Assembly (NCBI RefSeq): GCF_016901225.1
Contig: NZ_JAFEUL010000008.1
Coordinates: 62,001 to 126,000 of the forward strand
Length of the DNA stretch: 64,000 nt
Direction: 5' to 3'
Source: Actibacterium sp. 188UL27-1
GTDB taxonomy: Bacteria; Pseudomonadota; Alphaproteobacteria; Rhodobacterales; Rhodobacteraceae
In this document: one piece after another, positions 34,162 through 42,952 of the stretch
How the letters are laid out: every line of letters starts with the position of its first letter
Position numbering within the stretch: position 1 is the first letter of the stretch
Notes under the pieces: model-generated
Databases searched by the model: none
Told to the model about the DNA's origin: nothing
What the model saw: the letters and a program-made list of their open reading frames with translations, nothing else
Program-made: the position numbers and the translations under genes

Positions 34162-35973
34162 ATGCTGGATGATCCCCTCGTTTCAATTGAGAACTTGCGT
34201 GTCGAGTTCGATACCAATGATGGTCTTGTGGTTGGTGTCGAGGATGTCTCGTTTCAGATCGGGTCCGGCGAGACGGTTTGTGTGGTGGGCGAGAGTGGGT
34301 CCGGGAAGTCCATCACATCCCTGTCGTTGATGCGATTGGTGGAGTTTGGCGGCGGGCGGATTGCCAATGGCAAGCTGAAGGTGCGCCGCGCTGAAGGCAA
34401 GACGAAGGATGTGGCAGCGTCGGATGATGCGCTGATGCGGCATATCCGGGGCAACGACATTGCGATGATCTTTCAGGAGCCGATGAGCGCCCTGAACCCG
34501 GTATTCACGATCGAACGGCAGCTGACGGAAGGGTTGCGGGTTCACAAGAAGCTGAGCCTGGGTGAGGCGCGAGCCAAGGCGCTTGAATTGCTCAAGCGAG
34601 TGCGGATCCCTGAACCCGAGCGGCGGTTGAAGCAATATCCCCATGAGCTGTCCGGTGGGATGCGTCAGCGGGTTGTGATCGCCATGGCCCTGGCTTGCGA
34701 GCCGCGATTGTTGATCGCAGATGAACCGACGACGGCCTTGGATGTGACCATCCAGGCCGAGATCCTCGCATTAATTGATCGGTTGAAACGCGAGACGGGC
34801 ACGGCGGTGTTGTTCATCACCCATGACATGGCGGTGGTGGCTCAGGTCGCGGACCGTGTGGTTGTCATGTATCGCGGCAACAAGGTGGAGGAGGGGCCGG
34901 TCGAACGGATCTTTGAAGCGCCGGAACATCCCTATACGCAGGCTTTATTGTCGGCTGTGCCGAAGCTGGGAGACATGGCTGGCAAGGCAGCACCCGAGCC
35001 CTTGCACATCATGGGACAGGAGACGCCGCCTGCGCCGCCGGTCAATGAAGATGCCGAAGTCTTGCTGGACGTGCGCAACCTGACCACGCGTTTTCCGGTG
35101 AAAGGCGGATTCTTTCGCCGCACCGTGGCGCAGGTTCATGCCGTCGAAGATGTCTCCTTCAGCCTGAAAGCGGGTCAGACCCTGTCCTTGGTTGGCGAAT
35201 CCGGGTGTGGCAAATCCACAACGGGGCGGTCGATCCTGCGGCTGGTGGAGCCTTTGTCCGGTGAGGTTCTGATCGGCGGGCGCAATGTCATGGATCTGTC
35301 GCAGATGCAGCTGCGCGAGGCCCGGCGCGATATGCAGATGGTGTTTCAGGACCCGTTTGCTTCGCTCAATCCGCAAATGCGGTTGGTCGATCAGGTCGCC
35401 GAACCAATTCGAAACTATAGTCTGGCAAAGGGCAGCACAGTGCAGGACCAGGTCACCGCCCTGTTCGACCGGGTGCATCTGCCGCGCAGTTTCCTGAACC
35501 GGTTTCCCCATGAATTGTCGGGCGGGCAGCGCCAGCGCGTGGCGATTGCACGGGCTTTGGCATTGAACCCCAAGCTGATCATCGCGGATGAGGCTGTGTC
35601 GGCGCTGGATGTTTCGATCCAGGCGCAGGTGTTGAACCTGTTGATCGAACTGCAGGCCGATCTTGGGATCTCACTGCTGTTCATCAGTCACGATATGGCG
35701 GTGGTGGAGCGGGTGAGCCACCATGTGGCCGTCATGTATCTGGGCCGAATTGTGGAGTTGGGTCCGCGGGCTGCGATTTTTGAAAATCCGCAGCATCCCT
35801 ATACCCGCGATTTGCTGTCCGCGGTTCCCGTGGCCGATCCCCGCCAGCGCAAAGGGGAGGCCGAGTTGAATTTCAAGCCGATCCCTTCACCCGTTTTCCC
35901 GCTGGATTATGTGCCGACCGCATCGGTGTATGACACCGTGAGCCCGGGCCATATGGTCCTGCGTGATCGCTGA
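34162..35973 (+). CDS. Tandem ABC ATPase, peptide/nickel/opine type
   Basis: 603 residues with two complete nucleotide-binding domains, like fused DppD-DppF or GsiA. First half: Walker A GESGSGKS, signature [12 protein letters not shown], Walker [13 protein letters not shown]. Second half: [32 protein letters not shown]. Each half ends with the oligopeptide-type tail ([26 protein letters not shown]). No permease or binding-protein gene lies next to it, so its partners must be elsewhere. Start chosen at 34162 (GGAG upstream); 34138 is an alternative. Its place after the purine genes may hint at a nitrogenous cargo, which is only inference. Confidence 0.88.
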   Translation: MLDDPLVSIENLRVEFDTNDGLVVGVEDVSFQIGSGETVCVVGESGSGKSITSLSLMRLVEFGGGRIANGKLKVRRAEGKTKDVAASDDALMRHIRGNDIAMIFQEPMSALNPVFTIERQLTEGLRVHKKLSLGEARAKALELLKRVRIPEPERRLKQYPHELSGGMRQRVVIAMALACEPRLLIADEPTTALDVTIQAEILALIDRLKRETGTAVLFITHDMAVVAQVADRVVVMYRGNKVEEGPVERIFEAPEHPYTQALLSAVPKLGDMAGKAAPEPLHIMGQETPPAPPVNEDAEVLLDVRNLTTRFPVKGGFFRRTVAQVHAVEDVSFSLKAGQTLSLVGESGCGKSTTGRSILRLVEPLSGEVLIGGRNVMDLSQMQLREARRDMQMVFQDPFASLNPQMRLVDQVAEPIRNYSLAKGSTVQDQVTALFDRVHLPRSFLNRFPHELSGGQRQRVAIARALALNPKLIIADEAVSALDVSIQAQVLNLLIELQADLGISLLFISHDMAVVERVSHHVAVMYLGRIVELGPRAAIFENPQHPYTRDLLSAVPVADPRQRKGEAELNFKPIPSPVFPLDYVPTASVYDTVSPGHMVLRDR

Positions 35974-36083
35974 CCTTGTGCTGTGAACCCGCTTGTCGTG
36001 GGCCGAAGAAAAGCCGATCCGTGGATGGACCAAGCGGGGCATGCCTGTTGCATTGGTATCGGCGCGCTGACGGTGCGGGGCAG

Positions 36084-37091
36084 TCAAGCCGTATCAACGA
36101 CAGGCCGCAATGTGCCCCGTTCGACGACCGAGCATGCAAACAGTCGCGCTTCGGGCACGCAATTGGGATCTTCGAGCATGGTTTCAACCAGATCAATAGC
36201 AGCCGTGATGATTTGCCGGATCGGTTGGTGGATCGTCGTCAGGTCGATGTTTTGCCAACCCGCGATCTCCATATCGTTCAGACCGATCAGGCCGATATCT
36301 CCCGGAACACTCAGCCCGGCTGATGTGATAGCACTTTGTGCACCGATAGACAGCACGTCATCCCCGCAAAAATAGGCTTCAGCCGGGTCGGCTTCGAGCA
36401 GCCGGGCCATTTGCAGGCGACCAGCCTCAAACGAATAGGCATCGGCAAAGCAGCTTTGAACCCGGATCTGTGGGTATTGTTCCAGTTCAGCCAGAAAACC
36501 GGTGCGGCGGTCCTGGCTGGAGGTTGCCTCTTTCGGACCGCCAAGCAGGCCGACATGAGTGTAGCTGCGCCGGATCAGTTCGCGGGCCGCGATACGCCCG
36601 GCTTCGATATTGTCGATCCCAACGACATGGACGCCGGGATTTGACGAATGTCGCCCGAAAGCATGGACAACCGGAACACCGGCCTCCCGAAACGCGCGGG
36701 CAAAGCTGAGTGGCAGGGTTGAGGAGGCGACAATAACCCCATCAACCGAATATTGCTGCAGCATCTGGACCGAGTTCTGCGGCTGGCGTTCGCCAGACAG
36801 ATTGACCAGAAGCGGGCGCAACCCGCGTTCCTGCAAGCCCCGCGTCAACAGATCAAAAACTTCTAGAAAGATCGGATTGTGAAAGTTGTTGGAGATCAGC
36901 CCGATCAACTTGGTCCGACCCGTGGTGAGCGAGGAGGCGAGCGCATTGGGCCGGTAGCCCAACTCGGCCGCGGCCTGTTCGACCTTCTGCCGGGTTTTGG
37001 CCGAAACGGACGCGCCGCTGGTATAGGCGCGTGAGACCGCTGAACGGGAAACTCCTGCCCGTTCTGCCACATCCTTTAGCGTTACTGCCAT
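36084..37091 (-). CDS. LacI-family transcriptional regulator
   Basis: 335 residues. The N-terminal helix-turn-helix is typical (VTLKDVAERAGVSRSAVSRAYTSG), with the hinge helix ALASSLTTG, then the periplasmic-binding-like effector domain (IGLISNNFHNPIF, DGVIVASS, HVGLLGGPKEATSSQDRR, GDIGLIGLNDMEIAGW, TTIHQPIRQI). Target genes are not obvious: it follows the tandem ABC ATPase on the opposite strand and is divergent from the Sel1-like gene, with a CCGATCATGATCGG palindrome in between. Confidence 0.9.
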   Translation of the reverse strand: MAVTLKDVAERAGVSRSAVSRAYTSGASVSAKTRQKVEQAAAELGYRPNALASSLTTGRTKLIGLISNNFHNPIFLEVFDLLTRGLQERGLRPLLVNLSGERQPQNSVQMLQQYSVDGVIVASSTLPLSFARAFREAGVPVVHAFGRHSSNPGVHVVGIDNIEAGRIAARELIRRSYTHVGLLGGPKEATSSQDRRTGFLAELEQYPQIRVQSCFADAYSFEAGRLQMARLLEADPAEAYFCGDDVLSIGAQSAITSAGLSVPGDIGLIGLNDMEIAGWQNIDLTTIHQPIRQIITAAIDLVETMLEDPNCVPEARLFACSVVERGTLRPVVDTA

Positions 37092-37221
37092 GTCGCCCCC
37101 AATTCATGCCGCATTGAAACATGCGCGACAGATCGATTTTAGGCCGGTGAGCGGATGTTTTGAATTGCAAAAAGGGATCGTAGATAGCGCTGCCGATGGC
37201 CAATCATCCGGGAGGGTCGAT

Positions 37222-37235
37222 CCGATCATGATCGG
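37222..37235. promoter_or_regulatory. 14-bp perfect palindrome near LacI gene
   Basis: CCGATCATGATCGG lies between the lacI-type gene and the start of the Sel1-like gene, about 90 bp before that start. It is a candidate operator, although it lacks the central CG common in LacI sites. Confidence 0.35.
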
Positions 37236-37323
37236 GAGAGTGGCCCCGGATACGGCTTGCGACCTAAGTAACAGTGACTTGGTGGGCGCGCGGTGGTATG
37301 CAGTCGACCTGGAGGTGACCACG

Positions 37324-37878
37324 GTGCGACAACTGGCATATGCCCTGATAGCGATTGCCTTTGCGGGTTCAGTTCACGCTGAACCGCCCCCTACCGTCGA
37401 AGATGATCTTGGGATCCTGAACCCCCAGGACACGGGCCGCGAAATGCTTACACGCAAGATCGAGATGGGTGTGATCGACTCCATCACCTGCTCTCTTGGC
37501 ATCAACGCCACCAAATACGACAATCACGAACTGGCAAGAAAGCTCACCAAGGAATGTGCCGAGGCGGGCTATACCAAGGCGATGACCTGGATGAGCCAGC
37601 TTGATAACAACGGTTTGGGTGGTGATTACGACCCGGACGCCGCGGCGGAATGGAACCGTCGCGCCGCAGAGGCAGGCGATCCCGTTGGCCGCTTCAACTA
37701 TGGCCTGGATTTGATGCGTGGCCATGGCGTTGCCCAGGATGAAACCTTGGGCCGCAAATATGTTGATCAGGCCGCTGATCAGGGTCTGGCAATTGCCAAA
37801 CGGCTTCAAGGGGCTGACTACGATTTGGACGAAGTTACTCCCGATGCGGACAATTGGAGATACGGTCCAATGTTCTAA
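37324..37878 (+). CDS. Exported Sel1-like repeat protein
   Basis: 184 residues. The frame runs back to 37090, but a strong GGAGGTGA ribosome site at 37310-37317 and a Sec signal (VRQLAYALIAIAFAGSVHAE) fix the start at the GTG at 37324. The mature part has Sel1/TPR-type helical repeats: KLTKECAEAGYTKAMTWM, AAEWNRRAAEAGDPVGRFNYG, LGRKYVDQAADQGLAIAKRL. Such proteins act as interaction scaffolds; the partner is unknown. Confidence 0.72.
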   Translation: MRQLAYALIAIAFAGSVHAEPPPTVEDDLGILNPQDTGREMLTRKIEMGVIDSITCSLGINATKYDNHELARKLTKECAEAGYTKAMTWMSQLDNNGLGGDYDPDAAAEWNRRAAEAGDPVGRFNYGLDLMRGHGVAQDETLGRKYVDQAADQGLAIAKRLQGADYDLDEVTPDADNWRYGPMF

Positions 37879-37908
37879 ACCGTTTGCAAAGATAGGGCCC
37901 GTTTGGGT

Positions 37909-38343
37909 CTAGCTGTTTTCGGTGTCCATTTTGCTGCGCATTAGGTCGCGCAAGTCCGTGATGTGCTTTGCGGTTAGCGAGACATAAACCAAACCCATAT
38001 TCGTGCGCTCTGTCACCATCTCACCGGGATAGGGCAGGTAGCTCAATTCGCGCGAGCCGAAAGATGGCGAGGCCGTGCCAACCTGCCATTCGGTGGTCAG
38101 CGTGACATCGACCAGCTTCATCGATGGGCCGCCATCGGGCGCATTGATCTCTAGCGGCACACCGGCGATGCGCAGATAGGCCATCTTGTCCTTGGCCTGA
38201 ACAAAGCCGTCGACGAACTGATCGGTGATGATCTGCAGATCGGCGGCCTCATCGGCGGGATGCAGATGCGAATGCAGATGATCCGACTCCGCGTGGTTAT
38301 GGCCGTGGCCGGGATGGTCATGGGTGCTGTGGTCATGGGGCAT
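37909..38343 (-). CDS. Small His-rich protein of the guanidine operon, putative metal handling
   Basis: 144 residues. The first 30 residues are extremely His-rich (MPHDHSTHDHPGHGHNH, then HLHSHLHP), as in nickel-binding storage or insertion proteins. The rest is a compact domain of unknown family (DGGPSMKLVDVTLTTEWQVG, SYLPYPGEMVTERTNMGLVYV). It follows the guanidine-hydrolase-like gene by one base, last in the riboswitch-led operon. Guanidine hydrolase is nickel-dependent, so a nickel supply role is a reasonable inference. No HypA/HypB homologues are in the window. Confidence 0.72.
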   Translation of the reverse strand: MPHDHSTHDHPGHGHNHAESDHLHSHLHPADEAADLQIITDQFVDGFVQAKDKMAYLRIAGVPLEINAPDGGPSMKLVDVTLTTEWQVGTASPSFGSRELSYLPYPGEMVTERTNMGLVYVSLTAKHITDLRDLMRSKMDTENS

Positions 38344-38344
38344 G

Positions 38345-39619
38345 TCAGGGTCTCCGGTTCGGGTCGGCTTGTTTGCCCCAGCGGCGGCCATGGGTTTCTT
38401 CGGAATAGTCGCCCATGGGCAGGCTGACGGGCTTGTCGATATGGGGCCGGTGCGCGCCCATCTTGCCGTGGGAGACCAGCGAGCCGAGCACATCGACGAT
38501 CACCCGTGTCCCCATCAGGGCCGTAATCTCTGACTGATCATAGGGCGGGCTGACCTCGACCAGTTCCATTCCGCAGATCCCTTCGGCTGCGACTTTGCTG
38601 GCCAGGGCCAGGGCTTCGCGCGGGAGGAACCCGCCGGGTTCCGGCCAGCCGGTGCCGGGCACGAAACCGCAATCGATGCTGTCGATATCAAAAGACAGGT
38701 ACACCATATCGACCCCGTCCCACGCCATCTCCAGTGCCATCTCGGCCGTCTTGTCGATGCCCATCGCCTCCATATCGGACATGGTGATGATGTTGGTCTC
38801 GCGCTCGCGGGCGACCTTCACACCTTCGCGCGGGACCTGCCAGCCGCCAATACCGACCTGAACCAGGTTCTTCGCCGGGACGTTGGGCATGTTGGTGGCG
38901 TGGAACCACGGCGTTGTATGCATCCGCTCGTCCAGGTCTTTTTCCTGGATGTCGGCATGGCGGTCGAAATGCACGATCCCGATTTTTTTCGACGTACATT
39001 CGGCGATGCCGCGCAGGCAGGGGAAGCCGATGGAATGGTCGCCGCCAATGATGATCGGCAGGGAGCCAGAACTGAATACATGGCTGACGGCGCGGCTGAT
39101 CTGATCGAAGGTTTTTTCGATGTTGCTTGGGATCGTAAAGATGTCGCCTGCGTCACACAGGCTCATCTCCTCACGCAGATCGACGCCCATCTCATAATGG
39201 TAGGGCGTGTAAAGCGTGCTGATCTTACGCAGCCCCTGGGGTCCAAAGCGCGTGCCGGGGCGATAGGTCGTGCCCCCATCGAATGGCGCACCCAGGACGG
39301 TGGCGTCGTAATGGCCAACCTGGGTGACATCTTCCGCATAGGGCGCGTTCATGAAGGTGTTGATCCCGGCGTAATGGGGTAGTTCCCCGCGCGCGAAGGT
39401 CGGGATGTTGCGATCCTCGATCGAACCCGCGCCCGTCAGCCCCATCCGCAACGCCCAGGCCTTTTCCTTATCCCATTCGGTTTCTGGGATGTCTGCTTCC
39501 TTTTGCATCGCCTTCCAGCCCAGCAGCTTGGTGAGGTCTGGGTGGTGATGGCGGCGGGCGTCATGGTGCTGATCGCCCGGGTGATGAGAGCGGCGGCGGT
39601 CAGTCGGATTTGAAAACAT
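38345..39619 (-). CDS. gdmH: Guanidine hydrolase-like ureohydrolase (agmatinase family)
   Basis: 424 residues of the arginase/agmatinase superfamily. Metal-ligand motifs are GGDHSIGFP, FDRHADIQ and SFDIDSID. Segments such as DLDERMHTTPWFHATN, VQVGIGGWQVPREGV and VPGTGWPEPGGFLP look like the cyanobacterial guanidine hydrolase GdmH and differ from true agmatinases. The N-terminus has a His-rich extension (RRRSHHPGDQHHDARRHHHP). The guanidine-I riboswitch upstream of the operon supports guanidine as substrate (to urea and ammonia). The ATG at 39619 has AGGAG and overlaps the ATPase gene by 20 bp. Confidence 0.88.
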   Translation of the reverse strand: MFSNPTDRRRSHHPGDQHHDARRHHHPDLTKLLGWKAMQKEADIPETEWDKEKAWALRMGLTGAGSIEDRNIPTFARGELPHYAGINTFMNAPYAEDVTQVGHYDATVLGAPFDGGTTYRPGTRFGPQGLRKISTLYTPYHYEMGVDLREEMSLCDAGDIFTIPSNIEKTFDQISRAVSHVFSSGSLPIIIGGDHSIGFPCLRGIAECTSKKIGIVHFDRHADIQEKDLDERMHTTPWFHATNMPNVPAKNLVQVGIGGWQVPREGVKVARERETNIITMSDMEAMGIDKTAEMALEMAWDGVDMVYLSFDIDSIDCGFVPGTGWPEPGGFLPREALALASKVAAEGICGMELVEVSPPYDQSEITALMGTRVIVDVLGSLVSHGKMGAHRPHIDKPVSLPMGDYSEETHGRRWGKQADPNRRP

Positions 39620-40370
39620 TGGTGTTCTCCTGAAGGGTCTGAAACGGGATGCCATCGTTGCGGGCATCGAAGTCGTAGGTGATGGTGGCGCCGCCTTTCT
39701 CCAGGTCGTCGGGATCCCATTTGGGCTTGTCAAAGACGAGGACGCGGTCGGCCAGTTTGAAAGCCTCTTCCAGATCGTGGGTGACCATGAAGACGGTCAT
39801 ACCGGTCTCGACCCTCAGTTGCTCCAGAAAGCCGTGCATCGATAGTTTTGTTCCGGGATCGAGCGCGCCAAAGGGTTCGTCCAACAGCAGGATACGGGGT
39901 TTCGCGGCCAGGGCCTGGGCGATGGCCAAGCGTTGCTGCATGCCACCCGACAGCGATGCTGGGTATTGCGCGGCGACATGGCCAAGGCCGATCCGGTCAA
40001 GTGTGCTTTGTGCCTCGGCTTGGGCCTGCTTCTTGGCATTGCCAAAAAGCCAGCCCCAGGTCCCTTGGGTGAATGCGGTCGCGGCCACGATGTTGGCGCG
40101 CACGGTCATGTGTGGAAAGACGGAATAGCGCTGGAAGACGATACCGCGGGTCTGACAGGGCTCGCCTGAAAACAGCTCACCATCGACGGTGATCGTGCCA
40201 GAGGTCGGGCGTTCCTGATCCAGCAACAGGCGAAGAAATGTGGATTTTCCACATCCCGATGCACCCACGAGGGAGATGAACTGCCCCTCTTCGACCTCCA
40301 CATTGATATTCTCGATGATGGTGCGGGGGCCGTAATCCTTGCGCAGGTTGCTGACGGTGACAAAGCTCAT
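39600..40370 (-). CDS. ABC ATPase, NitT/TauT family, guanidine operon
   Basis: 256 residues. Walker A is GASGCGKSTF, the signature LSGGMQQRLAIAQ and Walker B RILLLDEPFGALD, followed by THDLEEAFKLADR. The layout is that of nitrate/sulfonate/taurine importers. It is coupled to the permease gene by a 4-bp overlap. The riboswitch context predicts guanidine import. The frame to 40715 is only overlap with the permease; the real start is MSFVTVSNLRKDYG. Confidence 0.92.
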   Translation of the reverse strand: MSFVTVSNLRKDYGPRTIIENINVEVEEGQFISLVGASGCGKSTFLRLLLDQERPTSGTITVDGELFSGEPCQTRGIVFQRYSVFPHMTVRANIVAATAFTQGTWGWLFGNAKKQAQAEAQSTLDRIGLGHVAAQYPASLSGGMQQRLAIAQALAAKPRILLLDEPFGALDPGTKLSMHGFLEQLRVETGMTVFMVTHDLEEAFKLADRVLVFDKPKWDPDDLEKGGATITYDFDARNDGIPFQTLQENTNVFKSD

Positions 40371-41200
40371 GCTCGCTTCTCCCCGAACCAGGGAAAGAGC
40401 GCGCGGGTTAACACCTTCAGCAACAGATCCAGCAGGAAGGCGAGCAGCGTGATCCAAATGACGTAAGTCAGAATAACATCCATGGCCAGGTAACGGCGCA
40501 CCAGAAAGATCCGGTAACCCAGACCGCCTTCGGCCGCGATGGCCTCTGATGCGATCAGGAACAGCCAGGCGGGGCCAAGCGACAGCCGCACCGATTGCAA
40601 CAGGCGCGGCATGATCTGCGGCCCTGCGACGCGCATGGCGATGATCCAGCTTGATGCGCCCAGTGTCTGGGCCTTGACCACCAGCTCCGTTGGGATTTCG
40701 GTCACACGCATCCACAGATCACGGATCAGGAAGGGGCCGATGCCAATCACGATCAGGGCGACTTTTGAAAGTTCGCCCAGCCCGAACACAATGAACAGGA
40801 TCGGCAGGATCGCCAGTGGTGGCACCATCGACAGAACCGAAATGAAGGTTGCAAAGGTCGCCCGCATATAGGGCAGCAATCCAATGGCCATGCCAAAGAC
40901 CAAGCCCATCGTTGCGGCAATTCCTACGCCCAGCCCCAACCGGCGCAAGCTGGCCGCCGTATCGTGCCAGAATAGGATCCGGCCCGAACGCCGGTCGCCT
41001 TCTGTGAGCAACCGCAGCGCGGTCTCCCAGATCTGGCTAGGGGCTGGCAACAGCTTGTCCGCCGGGTTCACCGACAGCCGGATCTCCGATCCAATTGCAT
41101 AGGCTGCGAACACGATGATGAAAGGCAGGGTTGCCAATACCCACGCCAAGACCCGACTCGGTTTGCGGTTGATCCAACGCATGGCGTCAGCCGTGGGCAT
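40367..41200 (-). CDS. ABC permease, NitT/TauT family, guanidine operon
   Basis: 277 residues, about six hydrophobic segments, starting with VLAWVLATLPFIIVFAAYAIG. The coupling loop is visible as EIPTELVVKAQTLGASSWIIAMRVAGPQIMPRLL, typical of SsuC/TauC permeases. ATG at 41200 or the internal ATG at 41182 could be used. It lies between the binding protein and ATPase of the riboswitch-led operon. Confidence 0.9.
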   Translation of the reverse strand: MPTADAMRWINRKPSRVLAWVLATLPFIIVFAAYAIGSEIRLSVNPADKLLPAPSQIWETALRLLTEGDRRSGRILFWHDTAASLRRLGLGVGIAATMGLVFGMAIGLLPYMRATFATFISVLSMVPPLAILPILFIVFGLGELSKVALIVIGIGPFLIRDLWMRVTEIPTELVVKAQTLGASSWIIAMRVAGPQIMPRLLQSVRLSLGPAWLFLIASEAIAAEGGLGYRIFLVRRYLAMDVILTYVIWITLLAFLLDLLLKVLTRALFPWFGEKRA

Positions 41201-41276
41201 GGGCGCGGGTGCGCCCAGCCGTTGAAGTTGAGGGGTTCACATCGGCCTCCATGCAGGTCCGGATGGCTTACGCCGT

Positions 41277-42332
41277 TTAAAGCGCGCCGTCTGCCGCCAT
41301 TTGCATGTAGGTCGTATCAAAGCGGAATTTCACGTTGGCCTCATCCCCGGTGGTCGAGCCATCGGGATAGGCCACGCCCACAAAATCAGCTGAGGGCGCG
41401 CCTTCGCCTAGAATTCCCTTGTCGAACAGGAACTCCGCGACGCTCACCATGGTCTGGGGCAATTCCGCCGATTGGGTAAAGGTCACCGCCTCGGCCGGGG
41501 CATAGAACATCTCGGTCGAGGCAAGTTGCGCCTGATAGCCGGCCAGATCCGTGCCCGACGCCTCGGCCATGGCGGTCAGCGCGGCCTCATCTCCGGATTC
41601 CATGAGGGCCATGGTTTCGTACCATGCCCCGACTAGCGCTTTGCCGAAGTCAGGGTTGGCTTCCAGGGTTTCGGTGTTCACGACCATCAAATCGATGATC
41701 TCACCGGGTATGTCCGAACTGTCGAAGAGTTTCGTCGCACCGGGTTGCTCCAGGATGGCGGAGACGAGCGGGTTCCAGGTCACGACCGCCTGTACATCAT
41801 TGGTGGCATAGGCCGCGATCATATCCGCATCCGACGTATTGATGACCCCCGACAAATCCCGTTCGGACAAGTCGACCGAATCCAGGGCCCGGGCGAGCAG
41901 GTAATGAGACACTGACAATTCCACCAGGTTGACCGGTTTGCCTGCCAGATCGGCCAGCGTGCCTTCACCTTTCAGGATCACCGCGTCATTGCCGTTGGAA
42001 TAGTCACCCACGATCAGCGCTGTCGTGTCCACGCCGCCTCCTGCGGGGATGCTGAGCGTGTCCATGTTGGTGGCCGAGACACCGTCAAAGGCGCCAGCCG
42101 TATATTGATTGATGGATTCGACATAATCGTTGATCTGCACGATCTCGACATCGATCCCGTATTTCTCGGCCCATTTGTCCATGATGCCGCTGTCTTCCAT
42201 GTAGCCCCATGGCATCCAGCCGACGTAGATCGACCACGCAACCTTGAACTCTGTCTTTTCCTGGGCGATGGCCGGTGCGCTGGCCAGCAAAGCAGCGGCG
42301 GCAATCGATGTGATCCAATGTGTGTTTGTCAT
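41277..42332 (-). CDS. ABC substrate-binding protein, NitT/TauT family, guanidine operon
   Basis: 351 residues from MTNTHWITSIAAAALLASAPAIAQ, a Sec signal with an AIAQ cleavage site. The fold type II binding protein shows KVAWSIYVGWMPWGYMEDSG, YTAGAFDGVSATNMDTL and VVTWNPLVSAIL, as in SsuA/NMT1-like proteins. It is the first gene after the guanidine-I riboswitch, so guanidine is the likely ligand. An ATG at 42347 in the same frame, next to the leader hairpin, is an alternative start. Confidence 0.9.
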   Translation of the reverse strand: MTNTHWITSIAAAALLASAPAIAQEKTEFKVAWSIYVGWMPWGYMEDSGIMDKWAEKYGIDVEIVQINDYVESINQYTAGAFDGVSATNMDTLSIPAGGGVDTTALIVGDYSNGNDAVILKGEGTLADLAGKPVNLVELSVSHYLLARALDSVDLSERDLSGVINTSDADMIAAYATNDVQAVVTWNPLVSAILEQPGATKLFDSSDIPGEIIDLMVVNTETLEANPDFGKALVGAWYETMALMESGDEAALTAMAEASGTDLAGYQAQLASTEMFYAPAEAVTFTQSAELPQTMVSVAEFLFDKGILGEGAPSADFVGVAYPDGSTTGDEANVKFRFDTTYMQMAADGAL

Positions 42333-42351
42333 CGCGGTTAACCTCATTCCC

Positions 42352-42389
42352 GTTCTGCCAAAACAAACCGACAGGGCCGCCGGCAGAAC
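42352..42389 (-). promoter_or_regulatory. Leader hairpin between riboswitch and first gene
   Basis: GGCAGAAC and GTTCTGCC at the two ends form an 8-bp stem with a 22-nt loop that itself contains the CCGGC and GCCGG-like halves. It ends 5 nt before the ATG at 42347 and close to the ribosome site of the binding-protein gene, so it may be the expression platform of the riboswitch. Confidence 0.45.
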
Positions 42390-42421
42390 AAGGGTGAGAG
42401 ATACGGCCAGGTCGGAACACT

Positions 42422-42519
42422 GCTCTCCCGGGATTTTCCCCCGCCGTGTACCGATGCGGATTTGGCCGCAGCGGCGGATACTCTTGGACCAGACCCGAAA
42501 CCCGTCGGCGGAACCCTAG
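42422..42519 (-). ncRNA. Guanidine-I (ykkC) riboswitch
   Basis: On the minus strand the conserved ykkC pieces occur in order: CTAGGGTTCCG at the 5' end (42519), then GGTCTGGTCCAAGAG, a stem-loop with CCGCTGCGG, and the 3' core ACGGCGGGG, GAAAA and CCCGGGAGA (ending near 42423). These are the hallmark sequences of the guanidine-binding aptamer. It lies about 80 bp before an importer and hydrolase that fit guanidine use. Guanidine binding normally turns the genes on. A TTATAC element just upstream may be the -10 box. Confidence 0.92.
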
Positions 42520-42849
42520 TGTCCATGTTCGGTATAAAAGTTGCTGACAGGGGCTGAAGAGTCTGGCTTTTTCACCAAGACCCCACCACTTCGGCGAGAA
42601 TTGCCCAAAAAAGACGACTGAATGAGGGTATTGCGCCCGTTTTTTAAGCGAATTTTTGGTCCCTATGGGTCAGCCACCGCCGACTTCGCCGGCATGGTTG
42701 GGGATCTGATCGTCACCAGTCGTCCCGTTCTCACTGCCAATTTTCGCCGTGGTCATTGAGCCGGTGTTGCAAACCAGGCGCTGCCTCTTGGGGTGGCGCT
42801 CATGGCTGATCAGCGAATAATAGCGCGGTAAAGGGCTTGTAAGGTCATT
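42520..42849. other. Divergent promoter region, no gene
   Basis: About 330 bp between the riboswitch (minus) and the glucosidase operator (plus). I see no reading frame, repeat or terminator that can be supported. Confidence 0.4.
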
Positions 42850-42863
42850 CTAAAACGATTTAG
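42850..42863. promoter_or_regulatory. LacI-type operator, glucosidase promoter
   Basis: CTAAAACGATTTAG is a near-palindrome with the central CG typical of LacI-family operators. An identical 14-mer lies at 45443-45456 before the binding-protein gene. It is about 90 bp before the GH1 start. Confidence 0.7.
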
Positions 42864-42952
42864 TTTCGTGTTAGATGGTGTGTTCTCAAATCTCCGGCTG
42901 CGGAATGGAGCCATTCATCTGCCGTGCAAGACGACCTGACTGGAGATCATTC

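Noticed and set aside
38345-39619. Ordinary agmatinase
   Set aside because: The guanidine-I riboswitch, the importer type and GdmH-like segments argue for guanidine hydrolase.
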